Shown here piece by piece: positions 15,660 through 23,689 of a DNA stretch of 49,572 bases. The stretch covers positions 1 to 49,572 of the forward strand of contig NZ_BILY01000047.1 of NCBI RefSeq assembly GCF_004000805.1, given 5' to 3'. The position numbers and the translations under genes are program-made. Below the pieces are notes generated by a model. It ran no database searches. It saw only the letters and a program-made list of their open reading frames with translations, and was not told the origin of the DNA. Every line of letters starts with the position of its first letter. Position 1 is the first letter of the stretch. Source of the DNA: Paenibacillus glycanilyticus NBRC 16618. GTDB lineage: Bacteria; Bacillota; Bacilli; Paenibacillales; Paenibacillaceae.

Positions 15660-15675
15660 CCATTAATTTAGCTTG

Positions 15676-15715
15676 TCAAAAAGACCGCTCCTGCAAGCAG
15701 GAGCGGTCTTTATTT
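15676..15715. terminator. Bidirectional terminator
   Basis: A perfect 14-bp stem (AAAGACCGCTCCTG / CAGGAGCGGTCTTT) with loop CAAG lies between convergent genes, with A-rich and T-rich flanks. Confidence 0.92.
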
Positions 15716-15723
15716 ACGATTAT

Positions 15724-16662
15724 TTATTTCTTATCCGAGCTCAGATCCAGCCAAGCCATCTCTTCGCGAGTCAGCTTGATGCGCGAGCCTTCGTCGCAGG
15801 AGCGAAGCTCCTCGAGCGATTGGGCGCCGATGAGGGCGCAGGTCGGGAAGGCTTGGTTAAGCACGTAAGCGAGCGCGATCTGGATTTGCGTGACGTTCTT
15901 TTGCTCGGCCAGCTGCTTCGCGCGCTCATAGCGCTCCCAGTTGTCGTCGCTGTAGAAGACGCGGACCAGATCGGCATTGCTGCGATCCTCCGGCGTGAAA
16001 CGGCCGGTAAAGAAGCCGCGGGCCTGCGAGGACCAGGAGAACAGCGGAAGCTGGTTGGCTTCATGCCAGGCAAGAGTCTCGTCGTCGACGGACACGCAGC
16101 CGGACCAGAACGGTTCGTTGGCTTTCGCAAGGCTAAGGTTAGGGCTGCTGAACGAGAAGCCAACAAGGCCTTTTGCCGCTGCGTAGTCATTCGCCTCTTG
16201 AATGCGCTGCCAAGTCCAGTTGGATACGCCGATCGTTTGCACCGCGCCGGATTTGATATGCTCATTCAGAATCTCAATTACTTCGCCTGCAGGGACGTTG
16301 GGATCATCGCGGTGAAGACCGTACATGTCGATCGTATCGACTTGGAGACGCTCAAGGCTCGTCATCAGGTCGCTGCGGATCGCTTCACGGCTGACGCGCG
16401 GGCCATTCTGGTCGTGATGGGCGCCTTTGGTCAGGATTACCCATTGGTCGCGGGTGCCGCGTTCCTTCAGGTAACGGCCGATTACTTCCTCGCTTTGTCC
16501 GCCGCAATAAATATGAGCGGAGTCAAAGCAGTTGCCGCCAATGGCGAAGTAGGCGTCCATGTTGGCAGCGGCTTTTTCATAAGAGTCATGGTAGAAATAG
16601 TCCGTCCCTTTCATCAAGCGGGATACCGGTTTGTCCAATCCTTGCAGCTTTAAGAATTCCAT
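15724..16662 (-). CDS. Aldo/keto reductase, operon with Gfo/Idh/MocA gene
   Basis: A 312-residue AKR with the tetrad Asp47, Tyr52, Lys79 and His117 (NCFDSAHIY, ILTKGAHH, MYGLHRDD). The N terminus LMKGTDYF and the GVSNWTWQRI segment match the carbohydrate-oxidoreductase-like AKR branch found in sugar catabolic operons. It follows the Gfo/Idh/MocA gene by 29 bp, with GAGGAGG upstream of the ATG. The two oxidoreductases probably act on the same carbohydrate or polyol, under the divergent AraC regulator. Confidence 0.9.
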   Translation of the reverse strand: MEFLKLQGLDKPVSRLMKGTDYFYHDSYEKAAANMDAYFAIGGNCFDSAHIYCGGQSEEVIGRYLKERGTRDQWVILTKGAHHDQNGPRVSREAIRSDLMTSLERLQVDTIDMYGLHRDDPNVPAGEVIEILNEHIKSGAVQTIGVSNWTWQRIQEANDYAAAKGLVGFSFSSPNLSLAKANEPFWSGCVSVDDETLAWHEANQLPLFSWSSQARGFFTGRFTPEDRSNADLVRVFYSDDNWERYERAKQLAEQKNVTQIQIALAYVLNQAFPTCALIGAQSLEELRSCDEGSRIKLTREEMAWLDLSSDKK

Positions 16663-16691
16663 AGTAAGCAGCCTCCTCAGAGATCATTATT

Positions 16692-17693
16692 TTACAATAC
16701 TTGGACTCTCGCATGTTCACGGGCAGATAACAGACAAGCATCAATAACCTTCATATTGCGGATGGCATCGGATGTCGGGAATTCCAGAGGAGTACCGTTT
16801 GTAACGGAACGGGCAATGGAATCCGCTTGCGCTGTATACGAATTTACGTACGGTACTTCAATTTGGCGGCGCTCACCGTTTGCACTCAGGTAGATATGGC
16901 TGCTTTCCGCCGTTGGCGTAACGAACGCGGACGGAACTTCGATAATACCGTCGGTTCCGAGAATCTCCAGCGGATTGCGGAACGCCGCCCACATGCCGCA
17001 GTCGAAGGTAAGCGATATGTTGCCGTCAAATTCAATCAGGCCGGAGGCCATCATATCGACATCGTCATGCTCTTGCGAGAAAAGGGCGTTGACTGTAACC
17101 GCTTCCGGTTCTTTATCCAAAAGCAGACGCGCAACGTTAATCGGATAACAGCCTACGTCATAGATGGAGCCGCCGCCCCAAGCCTTACGGAAGCGGACAT
17201 TCTTGGAGTCGTTCGGGTTGTTGAACGTAAACGCGCTCCGGATCCCGCGAATCTGACCGATTGCACCGGATGCGATCAGCTCTTTAATCTGCTGATAGCG
17301 CGGATGATAGCGATACATAAACGCCTCGGACAGAAGAACGCCTGCTTGGTCGGCTGCTTCAGCCATCTCTGCCGCTTCGTGCGCGTTCAGCGCGAGAGGC
17401 TTCTCGCACAAAATATGCTTGCCTGCTTCAGCTGCACGGATGGCCCATTCCTTATGGAGATGGTTCGGCAGCGGGATATAAATAACGTCAATCGAGCTGT
17501 CGGCCAGAAGCGCCTCGTAGCTGTCATAGGCAGTAGGAATATTCAAAGCTTCAGCCGTTTGTCTGGCTTTCTCTCCGTCGCGGCTCGCGATCGCGGCCAC
17601 TTCGTTCAAATCGGATAAATGAAGGCCAGGAATTACCGCGTTTTTTGCAATATTAGCGCATCCCAGAATGCCCCATCTAAGCTTTTTGCTCAT
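16692..17693 (-). CDS. Gfo/Idh/MocA family oxidoreductase
   Basis: This 333-residue NAD(P)-dependent sugar or inositol dehydrogenase-type protein has a Rossmann domain opening with WGILGCANIAKNAV (residues 7-20) and the hallmark CEKPLA with Glu97-Lys98-Pro99. Its C-terminal alpha/beta dimerisation domain includes GGSIYDVGCYPIN. It is the first gene of a two-gene operon with the AKR at 15724-16662, and divergent from an AraC-type regulator 125 bp away. Substrate unknown; xylose/glucose-type dehydrogenases are in the same family. Confidence 0.92.
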   Translation of the reverse strand: MSKKLRWGILGCANIAKNAVIPGLHLSDLNEVAAIASRDGEKARQTAEALNIPTAYDSYEALLADSSIDVIYIPLPNHLHKEWAIRAAEAGKHILCEKPLALNAHEAAEMAEAADQAGVLLSEAFMYRYHPRYQQIKELIASGAIGQIRGIRSAFTFNNPNDSKNVRFRKAWGGGSIYDVGCYPINVARLLLDKEPEAVTVNALFSQEHDDVDMMASGLIEFDGNISLTFDCGMWAAFRNPLEILGTDGIIEVPSAFVTPTAESSHIYLSANGERRQIEVPYVNSYTAQADSIARSVTNGTPLEFPTSDAIRNMKVIDACLLSAREHARVQVL

Positions 17694-17736
17694 GCTTCAC
17701 CCTCGCTTTGTTAGAATGATTTATGACTATATTGCG

Positions 17737-17742
17737 ATTATA
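17737..17742 (-). promoter_or_regulatory. Possible -10 box of the oxidoreductase operon
   Basis: On the minus strand a perfect TATAAT lies 43 bp before the ATG at 17693. The -35 region is AT-rich but not consensus, which suits activation by the divergent AraC protein. Confidence 0.35.
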
Positions 17743-17818
17743 GGAGAAGATAATTAAAATTAAAATGATATTATTTTGTATACCATTAGAACAATATTGA
17801 CATAAAGAGGTGCCTGCT

Positions 17819-18658
17819 ATGAAACGTCAAAGCCTGCTGCTTACGCTTCCGAATATGCCGTATTTTTGCATGCCTGAATCGGTGGGCAATTATCGGTTTG
17901 ACCCGGAGCACAGCACTACGCGCGAGGCCGGAGCCTTGAACAATTTCAATATTCATTACTGCGTTTCCGGCAAGGGCTATGCGGAGATTGACGGCGTTGT
18001 TCATGAGCTTCGGGCAGGGGAAGCCGTGCTGTATTTTCCGCTGCAGAAGCAGCGCTATTACAGCAGCCAGGACGAGCCGTGGGACGTGCGATGGTTTCAT
18101 TTCTACGGAGGTACGGGCCTTCGGGATTATCTGATTGAGCAGGGCTTCCACAAAAGCCCGCTATGGAAGCTTCGCCAGCCCCAGATTTGGGAACAGGCGC
18201 ATGAGGAGCTACTGCACGAAGCCGAGACGCACCGGATGCTTCGGCCGGCCCAGCTGTCGATGCTTACCTATATGCTTCTGACGGTTTTTGTTGAGCATGC
18301 GTCTGCGCTGCAAGGGAACAAGACGGGGACTTCAAGCGAGCGGATTATGGAGCTGCTTCCGCTGATGCAGCAGGAGGCGGTGAAGCCTTTTATTCTGGAG
18401 GAGTGGGCAGACCGGGTTGGGGTGACGCCTTATTATTTCTGCAAGCTGTTCCGCAGCGCTACCCGCATGACGCCAATGGACTTTATTACCCGCTGCCGCC
18501 TGCAGGCGGCGAAGCAATGGCTGCTTGAGCGGAAGGACGATAACATCGGACAGATTGCGGAAGAAGCGGGTTATCCAAGCGTCAGCTATTTCAACAAGCG
18601 ATTTATGGAACATGAAGGGATGACGCCAACGGCATACCGGAGATTGTTCGGGGTGTAA
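17819..18658 (+). CDS. AraC family regulator, divergent from the oxidoreductase operon
   Basis: The 279-residue protein has an N-terminal cupin-like sensing domain (NIHYCVSGKGYAEIDGVVHE, EAVLYFPLQKQRYY) and a C-terminal double helix-turn-helix (LEEWADRVGVTPYYFCKLF, then IAEEAGYPSVSYFNKRFMEH and GMTPTAYRR). The sensor domain normally binds a sugar. ATG 17819 with GAGG 8 bp upstream is preferred over GTG 17810, which falls in the ribosome binding site. Because it faces the AKR/Gfo operon across 125 bp, it is the obvious candidate regulator of it. Confidence 0.9.
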   Translation: MKRQSLLLTLPNMPYFCMPESVGNYRFDPEHSTTREAGALNNFNIHYCVSGKGYAEIDGVVHELRAGEAVLYFPLQKQRYYSSQDEPWDVRWFHFYGGTGLRDYLIEQGFHKSPLWKLRQPQIWEQAHEELLHEAETHRMLRPAQLSMLTYMLLTVFVEHASALQGNKTGTSSERIMELLPLMQQEAVKPFILEEWADRVGVTPYYFCKLFRSATRMTPMDFITRCRLQAAKQWLLERKDDNIGQIAEEAGYPSVSYFNKRFMEHEGMTPTAYRRLFGV

Positions 18659-18700
18659 AAAACGCCGGCAACCTTAACCAGGTTACCGGCGTTTTTTTTC
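18657..18700. terminator. Bidirectional terminator
   Basis: The stem AACGCCGG-N-AACCT / AGGTT-N-CCGGCGTT with loop TAACC, an A6 run before and a T8 run after, lies between convergent genes. Confidence 0.9.
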
Positions 18701-19103
18701 ATTTGCCTTTCGGCATTTTGCTCTCATCCATGTACAGCAGGTTCCAACGGTGGCCGTCCAGATCGGCAAAGCCCGCGCCGTACATCCAGCCGTCCGATTC
18801 GCTAGGCTTGCCGAAGATGGTGCCGCCGGCAAACTCTACTTTTTGAATAAATTCGTCCACTTCTTCTCTGCTGTTAGCGCCAAGGGAGAACAAGACCTCG
18901 GCATATTGGGAAGTATCGGCAACTTTCGCGCCGGAAAATTTCTCAAGCGCCGCATCGGGAAAGAGCAGGAACGTGGTCTGGCCAATCGTAAGCTTGGCCC
19001 TTTCGCTGCCTACGTTAGTGGCTTGGAATCCGATTTGATTAAAAAAGGTAGTTGATTTCTGAACATCCTTGACCGGCAGGTTAATCCAAATCTCCTGTGA
19101 CAT
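18699..19103 (-). CDS. VOC (glyoxalase/bleomycin-resistance) family protein
   Basis: A 134-residue protein with two beta-alpha-beta-beta-beta units: EIWINLPVKDVQKSTTFFNQ at the N terminus and GWMYGAGFADLDGHRWNLLY near the C terminus. The latter holds the conserved D-H-W metal/substrate segment. It belongs to the extradiol/glyoxalase superfamily in its PhnB-like small-protein branch; the reaction is unknown. The ATG at 19103 has AGGAGG 9 bp upstream; an upstream in-frame ATG at 19133 has none. Confidence 0.87.
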   Translation of the reverse strand: MSQEIWINLPVKDVQKSTTFFNQIGFQATNVGSERAKLTIGQTTFLLFPDAALEKFSGAKVADTSQYAEVLFSLGANSREEVDEFIQKVEFAGGTIFGKPSESDGWMYGAGFADLDGHRWNLLYMDESKMPKGK

Positions 19104-19191
19104 GGCTCTAGCCTCCTGGAATTTATATTTCAACTAGTCCTACTATACTCTACATTTGGGGAAGGAAGCGAGTCCTACGTAGGGCAATCAG

Positions 19192-19383
19192 CTACATTGG
19201 ATTTCATACAGCGTAAGGGACGATATTGTCCGGTTTCTTATGCTAGATTGGATTGAGTACAGCATAATGCGCTCATTTGGACGCACGTGGCGTTTTTAAG
19301 CCCATTTTACTGGATAGAATCCATCGTAGCCGCTGAAATCGTTCCTTTTGCCGTAATTTTACTGGAGAAAATCCAACGTAAGG
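19192..19383. repeat. Family C repeat array (two forward, two inverted copies)
   Basis: Forward cores TTGGATTTCATACAG (19197-19211) and TTGGATTGAGTACAG (19248-19262) are followed by inverted cores CTGGATAGAATCCAT (19310-19324) and CTGGAGAAAATCCAA (19362-19376). Centre-to-centre steps are 51, 62 and 52 bp. Flanks are also related: GCTACATTGGATT in copy 1 against GCTACGATGGATT in the reverse complement of copy 3. The 514-bp gene-free stretch 19104-19617 otherwise holds the terminator-like hairpin at 19460-19517. Confidence 0.8.
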
Positions 19384-19459
19384 CGGAGAGAAGGAGAGTA
19401 GTAGGGGCTAACTACTGTTAGTCTGTCATACAGGGGATAGAAGGAGTCAAGAGAATCAA

Positions 19460-19517
19460 TTAAGACTTAAGCAGATTAACCATTTATCCGCTTAAGTCTT
19501 TTTTGTTTGTTTTTTTA
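19460..19517 (+). terminator. Orphan rightward terminator/attenuator before the sugar-transport operon
   Basis: A perfect 11-bp stem (AAGACTTAAGC / GCTTAAGTCTT) with a 17-nt loop is followed by TTTTGTTTGTTTTTTT. No rightward gene lies upstream of it in this intergenic region, so it either ends a small RNA starting near 19390-19450 or attenuates the transcript of the gene at 19618. Confidence 0.75.
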
Positions 19518-19617
19518 TAAAAACGAGTTAACGAAGTGAAAAGATTTAAAAAGCTTCCGCTTGTATGATTTGTCTATCGGCTCATTCATCTCACAAATCG
19601 AGAGGGGATAGACAGAA

Positions 19618-20784
19618 ATGAAAAAAGTGTTATCGATCCTGATGTTAACCGCATTAATCGTGGTGCTTGCCGCTTGCGGCGCGAACGGCAGCAGTAACAA
19701 AGGCGGCAACAGCAGCAACAATGGCGGTGAGAAAGCTACAAATAACGCATCGGCCGGAAACAGCGCGGAAAGCACAAACACAGGTGCCTCCACCGAAAAA
19801 GGCAAAATCGGTATCTCCATGCCGACGAAATCGTCGGAGCGCTGGGTGGGTGACGGCGCCAACATGAAGAAAGAATTCGAAGCGCTTGGTTACACGGTAG
19901 ACCTTCAGTATGCGGAGGATGTAATCGAGAACCAGGTTTCCCAAATCGAGAACATGATCACGAAGGGCGTTAAGGTGCTTGTTATTGCGGCAATCGACGG
20001 CGAGTCCCTGACGGACGTGCTGCAAAAAGCGGCCGACCAGAACATTCAAGTGATCGCTTATGACCGTCTGATCAAAAATACCGAGCATGTCAGCTACTAC
20101 GCGACCTTCGATAACTTCAAAGTAGGCGTGCTGCAAGCCTCTTACCTCGAAGATAAGCTTGGCCTGAAGGACGGCAAAGGGCCGTTTAACATCGAGCTGT
20201 TCGCCGGTTCCCCGGACGATAACAACGCGTACTTCTTCTTCGACGGTGCGATGTCGGTTCTCCAGCCTTACATCGACAGCGGCAAGCTGGTTGTGAAGAG
20301 CGGCCAGACGAAAATGGAGCAGGTCGCAACCCTCCGTTGGGACGGCGCAACCGCGCAATCCCGGATGGATAACCTGCTGAGCGCGAACTACGCTACCGAC
20401 ACGGTAAATGCCGTATTGTCTCCGTATGACGGTATCAGCATCGGCATTATCTCCTCCCTGAAAGGGGTAGGCTACGGCACGGCGGATAAGCCAATGCCAA
20501 TCATTACGGGCCAAGACGCTGAGGTTGCTTCGGTGAAATCCATTATTGCCGGAGAACAAACCTCCACGATCTTTAAAGATACCCGTGAGCTTGCGAAGGT
20601 AGCGGTTAGCATGGCTCAAGCGGTAATCGAAGGCAAAGAAGCGCAAGTGAACGATACGAAAACGTACAACAACGGCGTGAAGGTAGTTCCTTCCTTCCTG
20701 CTGGAGCCAGTATCGGTAGACAGCACGAACTACAAGCAAGTACTGGTCGATTCGGGCTACTACACCGAAGACGAACTGAAATAA
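19618..20784 (+). CDS. ChvE-type sugar-binding lipoprotein of ABC transporter
   Basis: A 388-residue lipoprotein: signal peptide with lipobox LAAC (lipidated Cys near residue 20), a Ser/Asn/Gly-rich tether (about 21-60), and a periplasmic-binding-protein family 4 fold (KIGISMPTKSSERW, VLVIAAIDGESLTDV, VIAYDRLIKNTEHVSYYATF, PIITGQDAE). The sequence is closest in style to ChvE, the xylose/arabinose/galactose receptor of the GguAB system. It captures a pentose or hexose outside the membrane and hands it to the permease at 22425. The ATG is preceded by GAGAGGGG. A stable hairpin after the stop probably boosts its level over the downstream genes. Confidence 0.9.
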   Translation: MKKVLSILMLTALIVVLAACGANGSSNKGGNSSNNGGEKATNNASAGNSAESTNTGASTEKGKIGISMPTKSSERWVGDGANMKKEFEALGYTVDLQYAEDVIENQVSQIENMITKGVKVLVIAAIDGESLTDVLQKAADQNIQVIAYDRLIKNTEHVSYYATFDNFKVGVLQASYLEDKLGLKDGKGPFNIELFAGSPDDNNAYFFFDGAMSVLQPYIDSGKLVVKSGQTKMEQVATLRWDGATAQSRMDNLLSANYATDTVNAVLSPYDGISIGIISSLKGVGYGTADKPMPIITGQDAEVASVKSIIAGEQTSTIFKDTRELAKVAVSMAQAVIEGKEAQVNDTKTYNNGVKVVPSFLLEPVSVDSTNYKQVLVDSGYYTEDELK

Positions 20785-20807
20785 GACACTGAAGCATTGC
20801 GGCAGCC

Positions 20808-20853
20808 AAATGATTTAGCGACGGCCTCAAAGCCGTTGCTAAATCATTTTCCG
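20808..20853 (+). terminator. Intercistronic hairpin in the ChvE/GguAB operon
   Basis: An 18-bp stem with one G-T wobble (AAATGATTTAGCGACGGC / GCCGTTGCTAAATCATTT), loop CTCAAA and a TTTT end. Between a binding-protein gene and its ATPase gene, such hairpins partly terminate or stabilise the upstream message. Confidence 0.8.
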
Positions 20854-20888
20854 TATTCCTTATCCAACTTGAAGGCGTGGTGATAGCT

Positions 20889-22418
20889 TTGACTGATATC
20901 CTACTCGAAATGCGGGGAATCACCAAAACCTTTCCGGGCGTAAAGGCGCTGGAGAACGTTAATTTAAAGGTAAAAGAAGGCGAAATACACGCGCTTATGG
21001 GAGAGAATGGCGCGGGCAAGTCGACGCTGATGAAGGTACTCTCCGGCGTATATCCGTTTGGATCCTATGAAGGCGACATTTTATTCAAGGGCAAAGCCTG
21101 CGAATTTAAAGATATCGGAAGCAGCGAGCAGCTTGGCATCGTCATCATCCACCAGGAGCTTGCTCTTATTCCGCAGCTGTCCGTGGCTGAAAATATTTTT
21201 TTAGGCAACGAGCAGGCAAGCCGCGGCATTATTAACTGGAACGAGACGGTTGTGAAGACGCGCGAGCTGCTCAAGACCGTAGGCTTGTCCGAATCCCCGA
21301 ATACGCTTGCAGGAACGATGGGGGTAGGCAAGCAGCAGCTTGTCGAGATTGCGAAGGCTTTATCCAAGGAAGTAAAGCTGCTTATCCTGGACGAACCAAC
21401 CGCAGCGCTTAATGAAGAGGATAGCGAGAATCTGCTGAATCTGATGCTGGCGTTCAAGGAGCAGGGACTGACGTCCATTATTATCTCTCACAAGCTGAAC
21501 GAAATTATGAAGGTGGCCGATTCGATCACGATTCTGCGCGACGGCCAGACGATCGAGACGCTGCGGGTTCGCGAGGATCAAATTACCGAGGACCGGATTA
21601 TTAAAGGGATGGTTGGGCGGGATCTGACGCATCGTTATCCGGAGCGGGTGCCGCATATCGGAGAGATCCTGTTCGAGGTCAAAGACTGGAACGTCTATCA
21701 TCCGCAGCAAGCGGAACGCAAAGTGATCGACGAAGTCAGCTTCCATATTAACCGCGGCGAGATTGTTGGCATTGCGGGGCTTATGGGGGCAGGACGCACG
21801 GAGCTTGCAATGAGTATTTTCGGTCAGTCCTACGGGAAAAAAATCAGCGGCCAGCTGTTCAAGGAAGGCCGGGAAATCCGGCTGCCCGACATTAGCAAAG
21901 CAATTGACGAGGGCATTGCTTACGTAACCGAGGACCGCAAGGAATACGGGCTTGTCCTGATGGACGATATCAAACGCAATACAACGCTTGCCAACCTATG
22001 GGGCATTTCCAAATGGTTTGTGGTGGACGATTACAAAGAGATAGCAGAGGCGGAAGGCTTCCGCAAGAAGCTGAACATCAAGACGCCTAGCGTCCATCAG
22101 AAAACCGGCAACCTGAGCGGAGGAAACCAGCAGAAGGTTGTGCTGAGCAAGTGGATTTTTACCGGTCCGGACCTCCTTATTCTCGATGAACCAACCCGGG
22201 GCATCGACGTAGGGGCGAAATACGAGATTTACACCATTATCAATCAGCTGGCGGAGCAAGGAAAAGGCATTCTGATGATCTCCTCGGAGCTGCCGGAGCT
22301 GCTCGGGATGTGCGACCGGATCTATGTCATGAACGAAGGACGTTTTACCGGGGAAGTGCCAAGAGCCGAAGCCAGCCAGGAAACGCTTATGAAGTATATG
22401 ACGAAAAGCAGGAGGTAG
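20889..22418 (+). CDS. Sugar ABC transporter ATPase with two nucleotide-binding domains (GguA/XylG type)
   Basis: About 509 residues holding two fused ATPase domains. The first has Walker A GENGAGKST, a degenerate signature MGVGKQQLVEIA and Walker B LLILDEPTAAL. The second has the degenerate Walker A GLMGAGRTEL, an intact LSGGNQQKVVLSKW and LLILDEPTRGIDVGAK. This asymmetry is normal for the monosaccharide (CUT2) class. It energises the permease at 22425. The start is unclear: family alignment (MTDILLEMRG) favours TTG 20889, while GTG 20880 and GTG 20877 are alternatives closer to AAGG. Confidence 0.9.
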   Translation: MTDILLEMRGITKTFPGVKALENVNLKVKEGEIHALMGENGAGKSTLMKVLSGVYPFGSYEGDILFKGKACEFKDIGSSEQLGIVIIHQELALIPQLSVAENIFLGNEQASRGIINWNETVVKTRELLKTVGLSESPNTLAGTMGVGKQQLVEIAKALSKEVKLLILDEPTAALNEEDSENLLNLMLAFKEQGLTSIIISHKLNEIMKVADSITILRDGQTIETLRVREDQITEDRIIKGMVGRDLTHRYPERVPHIGEILFEVKDWNVYHPQQAERKVIDEVSFHINRGEIVGIAGLMGAGRTELAMSIFGQSYGKKISGQLFKEGREIRLPDISKAIDEGIAYVTEDRKEYGLVLMDDIKRNTTLANLWGISKWFVVDDYKEIAEAEGFRKKLNIKTPSVHQKTGNLSGGNQQKVVLSKWIFTGPDLLILDEPTRGIDVGAKYEIYTIINQLAEQGKGILMISSELPELLGMCDRIYVMNEGRFTGEVPRAEASQETLMKYMTKSRR

Positions 22419-22424
22419 GACAGC

Positions 22425-23588
22425 ATGGAAACCGCGCTAAAGTTATTACGCAGCAATATCCGGCAATACGGTATGTTTATTGCACTTATCCTAATCATGC
22501 TGCTCTTTCAGTTTCTATCCGACGGCATTCTGCTGAAGCCGCTTAATATTACGAACCTGATTTTGCAGAATAGCTATATTCTAATTCTGGCCATTGGCAT
22601 GCTGCTCGTTATTATCACCGGCCATATCGATCTTTCCGTCGGCTCCGTTGCGGCGTTTGTTGGCGCGGTATCGGCCATCATGATGGTCAAACACGGGATG
22701 TCCTTCCCGGTTGCGATGGTGCTGTCGCTTGTGTTCGGCGCTATCGTTGGTGCTTGGCAGGGCTTCTGGGTGGCTTACGTACGGATTCCGTCCTTTATCG
22801 TCACGCTGGCGGGGATGTTATTATTCCGCGGCCTCACGATGCTGGTGCTGGACGGCAAGTCGGTGGCTCCGTTCCCGCAGGGCTTTCGCTCCATAAGCAC
22901 CGGATTCCTGCCTGACATACCGGGGGGCTGGGATATTCATCTGCTCACGGTGTTAATCGGAATCGTGCTGTCGGTGCTGTACATCTTTATGGAGTGGCGC
23001 GGGCGCCTGGTTCAGAAAAGATACAAGCTTGAGCTGCTGCCGATTCCGTTCTTCCTGATCAAGCTGGCGGCCGTCGTGATTATTACGAACCTGTTCACGT
23101 ATGTGCTCGCTTCCTACAAAGGTCTTCCTAACATTCTGATCATGCTGTTTATTCTGATTGCCTTGTACACCTTCGTCATGCGCAAAACGGTGATGGGCCG
23201 TCATATCTATGCGCTCGGCGGCAATGAGAAAGCGGCAAGACTGTCCGGGGTGAAGACGAAAAAGATGACCTTCTGGGTCTTCGTCAATATGGGCGTGCTT
23301 GCCGCCCTTGCGGGTCTTGTGTTTGCGGCAAGGCTAAACGCGGCTACTCCGAAGGCCGGGGTGAACTTCGAGCTGGATGCCATCGCGGCCGTCTTTATCG
23401 GCGGGGCCTCGGCAACTGGCGGAGTGGGTACGGTAATCGGGGCAATTGTTGGCGGTCTAGTTATGGGCGTCATGAATAACGGGATGTCGCTGGTGGGTCT
23501 GGGCATCGATTATCAGCAAGGCATCAAAGGTCTGGTACTGCTGCTCGCGGTCGCCTTCGACCTCTATAACAAAAACAAATCTGCTTAA
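22425..23588 (+). CDS. Sugar ABC transporter permease (GguB/XylH type)
   Basis: A 387-residue CUT2-class permease with about ten hydrophobic helices. Motifs typical of the BPD_transp_2 family are ITGHIDLSVGSVAAFVGA (about 62-80), IPSFIVTLAGMLLFRG, and ALGGNEKAARLSGV followed by AAVFIGGASATGGVGTVIGA. It forms the sugar channel with the ATPase encoded 6 bp upstream (ribosome binding site GGAGG spans the junction). The middle extension with a charged stretch (MEWRGRLVQKRYKLE) is characteristic of the XylH/GguB subgroup. Confidence 0.92.
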   Translation: METALKLLRSNIRQYGMFIALILIMLLFQFLSDGILLKPLNITNLILQNSYILILAIGMLLVIITGHIDLSVGSVAAFVGAVSAIMMVKHGMSFPVAMVLSLVFGAIVGAWQGFWVAYVRIPSFIVTLAGMLLFRGLTMLVLDGKSVAPFPQGFRSISTGFLPDIPGGWDIHLLTVLIGIVLSVLYIFMEWRGRLVQKRYKLELLPIPFFLIKLAAVVIITNLFTYVLASYKGLPNILIMLFILIALYTFVMRKTVMGRHIYALGGNEKAARLSGVKTKKMTFWVFVNMGVLAALAGLVFAARLNAATPKAGVNFELDAIAAVFIGGASATGGVGTVIGAIVGGLVMGVMNNGMSLVGLGIDYQQGIKGLVLLLAVAFDLYNKNKSA

Positions 23589-23606
23589 TAACAGAGCCGT
23601 CTCTTA

Positions 23607-23641
23607 GCGCGTCTAAACACTTCTTGTGTCTAGACGCGCTT
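23607..23641 (+). other. Hairpin between the transporter and sensor genes
   Basis: A 15-bp stem with one mismatch (AGCGCGTCTAAACAC / GTGTCTAGACGCGCT), loop TTCTT and no T-run after it. It lies 19 bp after the permease stop. It may stabilise or process the transporter mRNA rather than terminate it, or be a protein-binding palindrome. Confidence 0.6.
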
Positions 23642-23689
23642 AACTGCTATGTTAATGAAAGCGGTTTTTTGCATATTGGGGGGATCCGG

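Noticed and set aside
15673..16653. 326-codon rightward open frame opposite the aldo/keto reductase
   Set aside because: The leftward frame has a full AKR tetrad and good ribosome binding site; the rightward one has no recognisable family and overlaps a terminator.
23607..23641. Terminator after the permease gene
   Set aside because: The stem is strong but followed by TAACTGC rather than a T-run, so it was listed as a hairpin of other role.
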